This document shows, in pieces, positions 12,942-23,275 of a stretch of DNA of 64,000 nucleotides. Numbering within the stretch: the stretch's first letter is position 1; each line of letters starts with the position of its first letter. The position numbers and the translations under genes are program-made. The notes beneath the pieces are model-generated. The model did not search any database and was not told the DNA's origin. It saw only the letters and a program-made list of their open reading frames with translations. The stretch is from Ampullaceana balthica (Eukaryota > Mollusca > Gastropoda > Lymnaeidae): assembly GCA_944989445.1 (NCBI GenBank), contig CALYLW010001200.1, forward strand, positions 1-64,000, in the 5' to 3' direction.

Positions 12942-13507
12942 GTAAGTATTTTAAAACTATATATATTACATTGTAATGTCCTTACCGTTGATATACATAC
13001 TTTTAATGCGGGGTGGTGGGTTTCGCTAATTAAATAAATTATACCAATTATTTAACATACACTATCTACCTAAGAAGATAAAGAATTGAGTCAAGATTAG
13101 TATTTTGATTTATTTTTCTTTTTTTTTAAAAATAACTTTATAAACACCCATTAACATTAGATTTCAGAAAATTTAGAAACATAAATTTCAATATTCAGGG
13201 AGTACTCGGATTTCGACGGTCCCAAACACACCCCCAAAAAAAAAGAAAAGAAAAATATATAAATAAATTAAAATAAATTTTAAACAAATATTTCGCTTTA
13301 TTTCGTTTTTTTTCATGTTTTTTAAAAAAAATTCTTACATGGGGTAACACATTGTTTTCTCTTTTTAAAATACTTTTTCTGTCATTAACTGCTTTAATGT
13401 TTTGGGCGCATGGCGGAAAGAATACGCTTTGTTGTGTTGTAGGGTAGGAAGACGCTCAGTCTCGGTATATACACCAATTTGGTTTGTTTACATCATCTCT
13501 TTCTCTC

Positions 13508-13543
<36 letters not shown>

Positions 13544-13549
13544 ATCTCA

Positions 13550-13582
<33 letters not shown>

Positions 13583-15259
13583 TCTCCTCTCTATCTCTCT
13601 CTCCCTCTCTCTCTCTGGTTTTTTTGTCTTTTTAAAAACATTTTTTGTTTCATTTAATAAGGAGTTGTTTTCTCTATTTTCTGTCATTAACTTTAACATT
13701 AAAGTACTTTACACACACACATATAAGGGATACGGTGGTCGAGTAGGAAGCGGCGCTCGGCTGGCGTGCTGATTGTCACGGGTGCAAATCCATGTGAAGG
13801 CAATGATTTGTCCCCGGGGTCTAGGGCATCCCTGAGTCCATCCAGCCTCGAACACTAGTTAGTGAAATGAAGGCGTCTGGGTAATGCGTGGAACCCACAT
13901 ATCCTTGGCCTGTGAAAGCATTAATCTTCTGTTTGGAAGCATCGTCTCAATAGATAAGACAAGACATATTATATATGCATATATTTTATTATATTTAATG
14001 TTTTGAATTCCGCTGAAATTCGGGGGTACGCAGTTTCTTAAAAGCGGATCAGAGTCGTAAGTTGAGGACTGTACTGTACTGTCACACACAAAAAAAACAC
14101 ACAAAAAACAACAAAACAAAAATTGATGCCAAAACAATTAGAGAGAGAGTATTCAACAACTTCCCAAAGTTACGTGGAAATCGGGTAAATATAATTATAT
14201 TAAAGAGGTTTAGGAAAGGGTAGAAAAAAATAATAATAAGGAGCCCCCAGCGCAATCAGTAAAAGATTTTAAAATTAAGATGAATACTGATGATTACTGA
14301 TGATTACATGTTTCAATATGTATCAAGAACTTGTAAAACTGAATTGAAAATGAAGTCAAAAATTTAATGAAACTAATTTTAAGGCTTCCAGCCCTCCCTG
14401 GCCCCTAATGAATTCAACATTTGGACTATAAAGCCTAAAATGTTTTATATAATATATAGTTTTTTATGTACAGAATTTAAAACAGATTATTCCATTTACC
14501 AATTAGCTACATTTTTAAAACACTTCTTATTATACATAGTTCACATTAAAATTATTTTTTAACGATTAATTGATCCATCACTTACAAATTATTAAAACTC
14601 AAAAAGAAAAAAAAAGAAAAATAGCGGCCGATAAATAATAACAAATTATCTGTCGCTTAAAAGAACATTTTGGTTATAAACTATTGACTGACGGGAATGT
14701 TCAAAATATTTATAAAGTTTGCCTCCCATGGTTCAAACACTTCGCCTACTTATCAAACCAGTTGAAAAGCGTATTAAGCTAATGGCTGTAATGGAGTCAG
14801 ACTCAGAGACAGAAAATGATGACAGCTCTTCTGATAAATTAATGCGTTACAAAATGGAGATGGAAGTTCCTGAAACCATTAACCCTCTACAATGGTGGAA
14901 ACTTAATGAACACTGATATCCGATACTGTCATTCCTTGCCAAGACCGTTTTGTGCATATCAGTTACCACAGTTCCATGTGAATGATTGTTCAGCTCGGCT
15001 GGCTATGTTTTCAATTAGACCCGCTCATTGCTTGAACCAAATAATGTCAACAAACTTGTCTTTTTCCGTAATTGGTTAAAAGATGGCATATAAAGGAGAC
15101 ATTCAAGTGTTATTTAGATTTTCAACAAGAAAGTTTAATAAGTGTTACTTATGGCATCATACATTTTAATTGTTTGCTTTAATCGAAATTTAAGATTAAG
15201 TAATCGTTAATTTTTCAAAAGTTAACGATTGAATTTAAATTAATCGTTAACAGCCCTAC

Positions 15260-15343
<84 letters not shown>

Positions 15344-15758
15344 TAGGGCTGTTAATTAATCGATAATTTCGATTAAAGCCAAAAATATAAATTTATGACT
15401 TCATTAAACTGAACATTACAAGGGAAGTAACAAAAACAGGTAATTGACTTTTTTATTTATTTATTGAGCTATTTCACCTGTTTACCTGCGCTAATGCCGT
15501 CAGTCATTTTGAGTTTAAGTCTGCCGGTCCACATAAATTAATAACATAAATTTTAGTATTACGCGGGAGATGTTTGTACGTAAAAAAATATATAAATTAT
15601 TATTAATTATTAATAATTAATTATTTATTAATAAAAATTTTTAAAAATATTATAAATATTTTCTTTAATTTTAAACGAATTTTTATCGATTAAAATAATT
15701 TCAATCGATAAAAATGTTTAACAATTAATCGAGAGATTAATCGATAATTTCCGCAACC

Positions 15759-15795
<37 letters not shown>

Positions 15796-16901
15796 ATATA
15801 TTAAAAAGTGCATGCCATTTACGTTTGCCGGATTATGCTCAATAACTTCCAAACATTTTGTGGCTATGTGCTGAATACAATTTTGTTTAAAATGGCAAAA
15901 GAGCCACCCCCCCCCCTTGGACAAATCATTGCCTGATGTAAACTTTAAAAGACCTGTTCATTTCAATCTTGTCCATGATGGACATATAAAACACTATTGT
16001 TCAAGAACGTTTAAAATTGGATGTGAATACAATCCTAAAATTTTACGAATACAAAAAAAAGTTAGGGGACCCTGGCTCCAAAAAAAAACACCCCACCAAT
16101 TAGAAATTCAAAAACCTTTAATGTTTTAATGTTTCATCAAAATCGTATGTACAGAGTTTAGTTAGAACCATCTGTTTAAGCATCGTTAAAACTAATTTTC
16201 AATAAAGTCATATTAAGAAAATTGGACATCTTTGGCCGACTGGCCCCGCCCTTAATAAGTGGTATATTTTAATAAAATTAATCACTTTGCATCGCGGGAG
16301 CGTAATTAACAACTTTCAAAATGTCAATGACGTTTAGAAAGGCATAAATGATAGGCGAGCAGACATACATTCAAATGTATATATATTCTAGTTACTAGTG
16401 TTTCACCCATCAAAAATGACGGAAGTTTTCAAAATAAATACACATCAGATTAAAAAATAACGCAATACAGATTTTTTATTTTATTCCTTTATTTCCCTAT
16501 TGAACAATTTTATGCGGACTTTCGAAAAGAGTTATATTTTGGTGCAGTAATTTGGTGCGCTGCTTTCTAAAATTAGTAGCGACACAGACAGACAGATGGG
16601 ACAGACAGACGTGACATACATTGCACATTATGTATATTACTAGTGTATCACCCGTCACAAAAGACGGAGGTTTTCAAAATAAATACACATCAAATTAATA
16701 AATAACATAATACAGAACTTTCATTTATGTTATTTATTTTTATTTTATTCATTTTTTTACCCTATTGAACAATTTTATGCGGACGTTCAAAATATTTATT
16801 TTTTGGTGCAGTAATTTGGTGCGCTGCTTTTTAAAATTAGTAGCGTCACGGACATACAAACGGGACAGACAGACGTGAAATACATTGAAATTTTTGTATA
16901 T

Positions 16902-16977
<76 letters not shown>

Positions 16978-18543
16978 ACATATATATGTGCTTTTAACGA
17001 TTAATTTAAATTTAATCGCTAATGTCGATTAAAGCGAAACAATAAAATTTATGATATCATAAATAACATTTCTCAAAACTTCTTGTTGATAATCTACATA
17101 CCACTGAAATGTCTCCTTTATATGTCATCTTTAACCAACTACGCAAAAAAAACAAGTGTGTTGACATTATTTGGTTCAAGTGATGAGCGGGTCTAATTGA
17201 CAATATAACCAGCCGAGCTGAACAATCATTTAACAAGGAACTGAAGTAATTGGTATGAAGAAAACTGTCTTGGCAAGGAATGATATGATCGGATATCGAT
17301 GTTAATTAAGTTTCCTACATTGTAGAGGGTTAATTAATTCAGGAACTTCCATCTCCATTTTGTAACGCAGTAATTCATCAAAAGAGATGTCGTCATTTTC
17401 TGTTTCTGAGTCAGACTCCATTGCTGCCATTAGTTTAATACGCTTTTCATTTGGGTTGATAAGTATGCAAAGTGCTAGAACCATGGTAGGCAAATTTTTC
17501 AACATTCCTGTTAGTCAATAGTTTAAAACTGAAATGTTTGTGTAATCATCAGGACATTTTTAATTTATCGGCCTTTATTTTTTTATTTTTATTTTTAATT
17601 TTTTTTTACCTCACATAATTTGAAAGAGATGGGTCAATTAATCGTTAAAAATAATTTAATCGTCAAAATTTTTCACGATTAATCGATAAATTAATCATTA
17701 ATTTCCGCAACCCTAAATATATAAATATATTTTAGGGCTGTTAACGATTAATTTAAATTAATCGTTAACTTTTGAAAATCAACCCTCATTCAAACATACA
17801 TTTACATGCATACATCGTTCAATTTCGATTAAAGCCAAAAATTAAAATTGATGGTGTCATAAGTCATAAGTAACATTTATTAAACGTACATGTCGAGAAT
17901 CGAAACTACACTGCAATGTCTTCTTTATATGACATCTTTTAACCAACAACGCAAACAGTATATTGCCATTATTTGGTTCAATAGATGAGCGGGTCTTATT
18001 GACAATATAACCAACCGAGCTGAACATTCGTTCACATAGCTTTAGATTATCTCAACTAAAGTTTCTGATACTGTAGTAGATGTTTGCTTTGCAGGTGATA
18101 TGTAAGCGAAGTGTTAGAACCAATGTAGCAATGTTCCATTTAAGCATCGCCGCTGCGCAGCCACCGACCGAATCACCGCGCAGCAAATTTTGTTGAACAG
18201 AAAATGGACATTGTGCAGCTTTGCACACGAGTAGTTTCTTTAACTTTGAACACGGACCAACGAAAGGTAGACTTAATAGAACATTGCATGGTAGGCAAAC
18301 CATTTCTCTCAATGGACACAATAAACTTTATCAACATTTTGAACATTCACCTGAGTGAATAGTTTAAACAAAAATGTTCGTGTAATCGTCCGGAAATAAG
18401 TTTATATGTATTGTCCGAAATATTTTATTTTTCGACTTCCAGTACATTTATAAGTGGTGGGTCCATTAATCATTAAAAACATTTTTAATCGTCAACATTT
18501 TTTAAAGATTAATCAAGAGATTAATCGTTAATTTCCGCAGCAG

Positions 18544-18598
<55 letters not shown>

Positions 18599-18601
18599 TA
18601 T

Positions 18602-18633
<32 letters not shown>

Positions 18634-21600
18634 GTTAATATATAATGATATATAAGAATGTATGTAGGTATAGTTTATTTAATTTTCAATAGATTATTTT
18701 TCATAATTTTATCTCTTTTCAGTAAAAGTAAATAACATTGCTTGTGAAACTTTTTCAAATGATACATTGGCCATATTGTGTTCGGCTTTACCTGTTTATC
18801 CTGCTATGAATGGCCTCATTTTGATAAAAAGACAAGTAAGTAATATGATACGTTTTAGAATTTTAGAGTATTATGAAATAGAAATATTTTAAAAATGTAT
18901 TACAACTTGTATTCTTGTCCCCAGACAAGAAAGGATAATCCACTGATAAGAAAAATGATATGTAACAATACTAAGATCCAAACAAGTCCCACGCACTACA
19001 GTGTCAAGTGTCAACTAACTTTAACGTTAAAGGACATTGGTCCAGGAATACATGATGTTGAAATAAGAATGATTCCTAATTTTACTAGTGGAGATTTTGA
19101 CTTTAACTTTGGGAGCAATACGTCATTGACATTGAACCTAGGCAAGTAAAATAATAATTACATTTTTATAATGATAATTGAATCATAAAAATTTTGGAAA
19201 ATAAAAGTAGGACATATTTATTTAGAGACATAGAACAGATATAAAAAAGATTTTGTTATAATATATTACTTTAAAACTATATATTTCAAATAAGCTTTAA
19301 AATCTTGATTTAAATTAATAAAACTGAGTACATATTTTTTTTTACTTTTAATTATCAGTAAGTGGTGTCTCATGTCCTGTATTTTATCCGTATGTATACA
19401 TGCACATACAAGCAAATACACTCACATGCCCACCAATGCATTCAAAATGTATTATTAGTTTTAATGGTCTGAATATTTAATTTAAATTATCTGAAAAGAA
19501 AAATTGTATATCTTCCGTTTTGTTTTGACTATCTCAAAAATAATAATATATTTTAGGGCTAAAGCATTTCTTGCAAAATATGAAATACAATCACAACCAG
19601 CCAATACATACATCAAAACTCATTCATACACCCACATTCAAACATACATCCAGACTCATACATCCACACTCATACATCCACACTCATACATCCACACTCA
19701 TGCATTCACACTCATATATACACACGCATACATCCACAATCATACATCCACACTCATACATCCACACGCACTCATCCACACTCATATATCCACACTCATA
19801 CATCCACACTCATACATCCACACTAATACATCCACACTCATACATCCACACTCATACATCAACCTTCATTCAAACATACATTCCACACTCATACACACAC
19901 GCACATTAAAACATACATCCACACACATACATACACCCACATTCAAACATACATTCAAAATCATACATACACGCACATTCAAACATACATCCACACACAT
20001 ACATACACCCACATTCAAACATACATTCAAAATCATACATACACGCACATTCAAACATACATTCAAAATCATACATAGACGCACATTCAAACATACATCC
20101 ACACACATACATATACCCACATTCAAACATACATTCACACTCATACATACGCACATTCAAACATACATTCACACTCTTAAATACACGCACATTCAAACAT
20201 ACACCCAAACTCATATATACTCCCACATTCATAAATAAAATCACAATCAAACATACACTTTCACTAACACTTAGCCTTGAGCATCATCGCACCTATTTCA
20301 ACCAACCTTAGAAATCACTTCAAAAAAAAACTAACATGTAATGCAGATTTATGAAGAGGAGATATGTGCACGTGCATTCTTCACATAAAAGCACATGTAT
20401 ATAAATCAGAAAAACATAGCCAAAGAAGCTAAACGCCCGTACCATATCTCCTTTTTCTGAATTATTGCGATACACATTATGTAAAGTTCTAACATTTTTT
20501 AAACATTCTTTTATAAATTAAAAAAAAATAGAAATACAGTAAGTTCAAACAAGAAGTTTACATTATTTAAATACCCTTAAATAATCGTATGATATATTTT
20601 TTTAATGTTATGTATAAAGCTAGTTACTTCAAATATTGATTAACATATCATTTATTTGCGAAATCAGTGCTTATTTTTGTGACGGTACGCATCGGTACGG
20701 TGTACCGGCACCTTTTTTCAATGTGCAAATTTTTTTTACTTTTCTAGTATATAAACGTTTATTATTATTGGTTAATTATAAAATAAAATTGTTTTAGACA
20801 TTTAGTATCTTTGCAGTTGTGATTTATCTTGCATCGAGGTGCGAACTGGTAGTTAAAAGTTAGGCAATCCATCACTGAGTACCGCACCTATTTTTTATAC
20901 AAAAAAAAACACTATGCGAAATCAAGCGTAATATTATTTAATAATGATATTTACTTAAATATTATTACAGAATACCCTAAGATTGTCCTTGAAAATTGCC
21001 CAGAAATCGTTGATGAAAACGAAGATACAAATTGTTCCTGTAAGAGAATCGATGAAAGCTTAGTTCCAGCGACAATTAGCTGGGCTTCTGAAAACTTAAA
21101 TCCAACTGTTACGAGCAGAGTGATATATTTAAAATTGTTAAATATGTCAAGATCAAATCAAGGTGAATGGCATGTCCTTTCTAAAGTAAAATCATTAAAA
21201 TTTATTTATAAATGTTTGAATTTGTATGACTCATCGCTCAATTTGTTAGGGTTTTTTTATATAATATTTTACAAAGATGATGACACTTCATTAATTTTGT
21301 TTGCCTACAAATTATTAATTGTCAAAAAATAATAATAATACAAAGTAAGATTGTTTTGTTTCTAAATGAAACAGATATTATTTAGGGCCATCTCAATGAC
21401 CAGACACATGTCTTTATAAGTGTCATATTTACTTGTTTTTGCTTTAATATTAAACATCATGTTCACTAAATATTGAAGTGCAACATTGTGTTGTGTTTCT
21501 CACCTTTTGTATACAAATGCAATTGTCTGGTTTTTAAAGGTAGTAAGTGTATAACATATAAACAGGGTATTATTTAGCCTGACAGGACGTAACAAAAACA

Positions 21601-22857
21601 GCGAACGTTTCGGCCAAGAGCCTTCCTCAACGAACAAATAGTACACAATAAAACGATATAATGAAAGAATAAAAAAACTTAGCTGCGGTGAAATCCAATT
21701 AGTCCAGTAGAGAAGATCTGGTTTGTTTTTCTCAATCTAGCACATAATCCTGAGTGCGTGTAAGATAGTGAATTTAAAAAAAAATTAAATAATTTGAAAA
21801 ATGTGCTATTTTTTTATATTAATAATTTTGAATGTAAAATACATATAGCCTAAAATAACATGTTTACTTTATATGTGAAATACTGTATCATGTATTATTA
21901 ATCTTTCTTTTAACTCAGATCTTAGTTGCAAAGTTAAGACTTCTAGCGATTGGGGAAAGTATAATTCATCTGTATTATACACACCCACAATTATAGGTAA
22001 AACGTAATTTTTAAAAAGTGTTTTTAATATTATAATTTATATGTTAAAATGTTTTGTAAAAAAAATTTAGTAATCGAAATTGATCAAATCATATGATTCT
22101 TAAGCAATAATTTAGTTTCTTTAAATATAACATGATTTTTTTAAAACTCATATAATAAATAATATAAAATCAAACTTCATTTGTTGTTTTTTTTCTTTTC
22201 TTCATATTAAATTGTTAAAAAATAAACATAATACTTTTTTATGTTATGTTAGCACCAATACGCAATTTTACATGTCACCTTATTCAAAATACATCAAAAT
22301 TCATCATCAAGTGTGACACTTTTGGAGTTTATCCTGAGGCGTATTGTGACTACCAAATAATCAATATGAATGTACGTCTTTTTTCAATCATATTAATAAA
22401 ATTAATAGCTTTAATTATATTTTAGGCATGAATTCAAATCATTAAAAAAATGATATTTTTTTTTCTTAAGAGTTAGCGATCATAAAGGTCAAAATTAATT
22501 TTTTTTTATTATTATATTATACCATTTTTTCATTTGACTAATTTGAAATGTAAGGTAAACGTATTGAATATAATAACACAAAAGAATGTTATTAGTACAA
22601 TGTAACATTATTATTATTTTCATTAATTGTTTTTATATTAGAAAATTCAAACTGCTAAGCACATTGAGATATTGTTAAAAAAAACAATAAACATATGAAA
22701 AAACATTATAAATAGTATGATTGATAAATTGCTGCCATATGTTTGATATTTAAATCGCACGGTGCTTGATTCGGAAAAAAATGAAGCGATTTAGAAAGAT
22801 ATTACTTTTTTATGAAATGCAGTTAACTCTATAAGGTTTAATACATAATGCATATTA

Positions 22858-22915
<58 letters not shown>

Positions 22916-23275
22916 TATTTACCATAGTTATGGGTTATTAAAAGAATAGAACAAAACTACATTAATGCATACAATTGTTAAGCATTATGAAGAATACATA
23001 CATATACATTAAAATATATTTATTTCACATTTATTATTCCAATATTCTTTATTTAAAGTCACTTCAAAAGCATATCACAATTGATGTTCTGTCAAGCAAT
23101 GAAAAAATAAGTCCAACAAGTCAATTATACTTCAAATCATCATGTACTTTTAATTTCCCTGCCACAAATCTAACTGGAGACCAATACGGAATCGCTGTTA
23201 TCATGTGCCAAAATATTTCTCAAAAAGAAAGTAATCGACAGCTTTGTACAGACAAATCCTTCTCATTTTTCATTG
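12642..23275 (+). CDS. gene 1: multi-domain Ig-like extracellular protein (partial, 7 exons)
   Basis: Seven exons (12642-12941, 18723-18835, 18925-19141, 20971-21162, 21919-21996, 22253-22371, 23059-23275) join into one open frame of about 410 codons. All six junctions are phase-consistent (1, 0, 1, 1, 1, 0). The product is extracellular in character: many cysteines, more than a dozen N-x-S/T sites and beta-strand patterns, with no internal transmembrane segment. Exons 4+5 form a fairly standard Ig-like domain. Exons 2+3 and 6+7 form a second, related module type with a 'VYP' motif. Neither a signal peptide nor a membrane anchor or stop was located, so both ends are missing from this model. 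By analogy with the - strand gene in this window it may be a type I membrane protein; that is inference. Introns hold SINE, hAT and minisatellite DNA. Confidence 0.7.
13500..13616 (+). repeat. (CT)n microsatellite
   Basis: About 115 bp of nearly pure CT/TC dinucleotides with a few interruptions, lying in intron 1 of gene 1. Translations through it are Ser/Leu runs without meaning. Confidence 0.9.
13727..13945 (+). mobile_element. tRNA-derived SINE, copy a
   Basis: The head 'tacggtggtcgagtaggaag' is an A-box-like region and 'cacgggtgcaaatcc' is a degenerate B box. The body 'ggcatccctgagtccatcca' and 'cactagttagtgaaatgaag' matches three other copies in this window (25625-25956, 28800-29045, 59209-59385). 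It is inserted in intron 1 of gene 1. Confidence 0.65.
14140..14470. repeat. dispersed repeat related to 8100-8950
   Basis: Shares 'ttcaacaacttcccaaagtt', 'atgtatcaagaacttg' and 'cctggcccctaatgaattca' type landmarks with the units at 8100-8950 and 15800-16340. No coding remnant is seen. Confidence 0.4.
14478..15257 (+). mobile_element. small hAT element (copy 2), transposase remnant
   Basis: The 3' end is '...cgttaacagccct' at 15257; the 5' end is blurred. A 65-codon open frame at 14719-14916 ends '[13 protein letters not shown]', the hAT NPLxWWK segment, after an acidic '[17 protein letters not shown]' stretch. Copies 1 and 4 carry the same piece. The rest of the transposase is absent. A (TA)n tract follows directly. 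Confidence 0.65.
15260..15343. repeat. (TA)n microsatellite between two hAT copies
   Basis: About 80 bp of TA dinucleotides with few interruptions, bounded on the left by the end of hAT copy 2 and on the right by the start of hAT copy 3. Confidence 0.9.
15344..15760 (-). mobile_element. hAT-derived MITE (copy 3, type II interior)
   Basis: It begins 'agggctgttaattaatcg' and ends 'aatttccgcaaccct', the same termini as copies 1, 2, 4 and 5. Its interior lacks the WWK segment and instead matches copy 7 at 49190-49878 ('aagggaagtaac', 'acaggtaattgact', 'cgtcagtcattt', 'ggtccacataaatta'). (TA)n DNA lies on both sides. Confidence 0.6.
15800..16340. repeat. dispersed repeat related to 8100-8950
   Basis: Carries 'caataacttccaaaca', 'gtgaatacaatcctaa', 'tttcaatcttgtccatgatg' and 'cccttaataagtggtatatt', which occur in the same order in the units at 8100-8950 and 14140-14470. 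Contains an old poly-C tract at 15908-15918. No gene is recognised. Confidence 0.4.
16388..16636 (+). mobile_element. Helentron-like non-autonomous repeat, copy i
   Basis: Starts 'actagtgtttcacccatcaa', followed by the palindromic 'tgacgg' stem. Ends with 'aaaattagtagcgacacaga' and '...cattgcacattatgta'. Copies at 16637, 29417 and 31023 share this order. The ACTAG start and subterminal hairpin recall Helitron/Helentron-related elements, but the class is inferred. Confidence 0.45.
16637..16903 (+). mobile_element. Helentron-like non-autonomous repeat, copy ii
   Basis: Directly abuts copy i. Starts 'actagtgtatcacccgtcac', has an imperfect 'cccgtcacaaaagacgg' hairpin, and ends with 'tggtgcagtaatttggtgcg' and 'gtagcgtcacggacatacaa'. 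Head-to-tail arrangement of two copies is typical of tandem insertion of such elements. (TA)n follows. Confidence 0.45.
16904..16985. repeat. (TA)n microsatellite
   Basis: About 80 bp of near-pure TA, between a Helentron-like repeat and hAT copy 4. Confidence 0.9.
16989..17713 (-). mobile_element. small hAT element (copy 4), transposase remnant
   Basis: Left end 'cttttaacgattaattt', right end 'aatttccgcaaccct'. On the - strand a 67-codon open frame (17302-17505) reads '[20 protein letters not shown]' and then '[11 protein letters not shown]', the NPLxWWK segment with WW changed to CR. It is non-autonomous and flanked by TA-rich DNA. Confidence 0.65.
17733..18543 (-). mobile_element. small hAT element (copy 5) with foreign insertion
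   Basis: Left end 'agggctgttaacgattaa', right end 'ttaatttccgcagcagt'. Near its left end (about 17780-17825) it carries 'ctcattcaaacatacattta', a piece of the same type as the minisatellite at 19600-20275. The WWK segment is not readable here. A long (TA)n tract follows. Confidence 0.55.
18546..18632. repeat. (TA)n microsatellite
   Basis: Near-pure TA tract with one 'gaatatatacatacat' interruption, directly after hAT copy 5 and about 90 bp before exon 2 of gene 1. Confidence 0.9.
18723..18835 (+). CDS. gene 1 exon 2: first half of VYP module
   Basis: A 113-nt exon, phase 1 in and phase 0 out, with acceptor 'atctcttttcag' and donor 'CAA|gtaagt'. It encodes '[17 protein letters not shown]', then '[14 protein letters not shown]'. 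Two cysteines, one N-glycosylation site (NDT) and the VYP motif are shared in spacing with exon 6. It must be followed by a phase-0 exon, which starts only 89 nt downstream. Confidence 0.75.
18925..19141 (+). CDS. gene 1 exon 3: second half of VYP module
   Basis: A 217-nt exon, phase 0 in and 1 out, acceptor 'cttgtccccag'. The donor is read as 'CTAG|gcaagt', a non-canonical GC donor that is otherwise a perfect consensus; the frame would otherwise stop two codons later. It contains '[18 protein letters not shown]', then '[16 protein letters not shown]', with two cysteines and three N-glycosylation sites. It has exactly the same length as exon 7, its counterpart. Confidence 0.75.
19600..20275 (+). 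repeat. minisatellite, 14-bp unit with longer higher-order unit
   Basis: The first part (19620-19860) is built from 'cactcatacatcca' (14 bp). The second part (19860-20275) alternates 'cacattcaaacatacat' with 'ccacacacatacataca' or 'tcaaaatcatacataca', giving a higher-order period of about 60 bp. It lies in intron 3 of gene 1. Reading frames through it are open on both strands only because the repeat lacks stops. Confidence 0.9.
20670..20905. repeat. possible small inverted-repeat element
   Basis: Starts near 'gacggtacgcatcggtacgg' and 'tgtaccggcacctttttt' and ends near 'gagtaccgcacctatttttt'. The partial symmetry of ggtac/ccg motifs suggests a short decayed MITE, but the ends do not pair cleanly. 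Confidence 0.25.
20971..21162 (+). CDS. gene 1 exon 4: Ig-like domain, first part
   Basis: A 192-nt exon, phase 1 to 1, with acceptor 'ttattacag' and donor 'CAAG|gtgaat'. Residues run '[20 protein letters not shown]', then '[20 protein letters not shown]', then a '[10 protein letters not shown]' strand. The order Cys, acidic loop, Cys, 'ATISW' (the Ig strand-C tryptophan) and 'LKLLNMS' (strand E) fits an Ig fold. The second disulphide cysteine of the domain is in exon 5. There are two N-glycosylation sites. Confidence 0.75.
21552..21716 (-). mobile_element. Penelope-like tail repeat (R2) copy 1, possible hammerhead motif
   Basis: Nearly the same as 46481-46641 ('acagggtatta', 'cctgacaggacgtaac', 'gcgaacgtttcgg', 'aaatagtacaca', 'aaatccaa(t/g)tagtccagta'). 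On the - strand it contains 'TTGAGGA', a short GGC/GCC stem and 'GAAAC', and then 'GTC'. This is the order of a hammerhead ribozyme core, as found in Penelope-like retroelement repeats. The first core base is changed (C to T), so activity is doubtful. Class is inferred. Confidence 0.4.
21919..21996 (+). CDS. gene 1 exon 5: Ig-like domain, last part
   Basis: A 78-nt exon, phase 1 to 1, acceptor 'cttttaactcag', donor 'ATAG|gtaaaa'. It encodes '[20 protein letters not shown]' and then 'TPTII'. This supplies the C-terminal cysteine (strand F), the G strand and the link of an Ig domain begun in exon 4. One N-glycosylation site (NSS). Confidence 0.75.
   Translation: MLVAKLRLLAIGESIIHLYYTHPQL
22253..22371 (+). 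CDS. gene 1 exon 6: first half of VYP module
   Basis: A 119-nt exon, phase 1 in and 0 out, acceptor 'ttatgttag', donor 'AAT|gtacgt'. It encodes '[20 protein letters not shown]', then '[16 protein letters not shown]'. Cysteine and VYP positions match exon 2, so exons 2 and 6 are repeats of one module. Two N-glycosylation sites. Confidence 0.75.
22862..22919. repeat. (TA)n microsatellite
   Basis: About 55 bp of near-pure TA in intron 6 of gene 1, 140 bp before exon 7. Confidence 0.9.
23059..23275 (+). CDS. gene 1 exon 7: second half of VYP module
   Basis: A 217-nt exon, phase 0 in and 1 out, acceptor 'tttatttaaag', donor 'ATTG|gttagt'. It includes '[19 protein letters not shown]', then '[18 protein letters not shown]'. 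Its length is identical to exon 3, with which it shares the SPT...Y...C pattern and a late N-glycosylation site. It leaves in phase 1, so another exon must follow; none was found with confidence downstream. Confidence 0.75.

Noticed and set aside
13402..13772. Ser/Leu-rich open frames
   Set aside because: Produced by the (CT)n microsatellite and the SINE behind it.
16796..16981. Ile/Tyr alternating open frames (also 15718, 52654, 59817)
   Set aside because: Translations of (TA)n microsatellites.
19620..19860. Regular repeat that could be mistaken for a CRISPR array
   Set aside because: Units are contiguous 14-bp tandem repeats without unique spacers, in a eukaryotic intron.
19504..20250. 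Long open frames (up to 244 codons) on both strands
   Set aside because: They run through the 14-bp minisatellite and give only repeated His/Thr/Ser or Cys/Val runs; openness follows from the repeat, not from selection.
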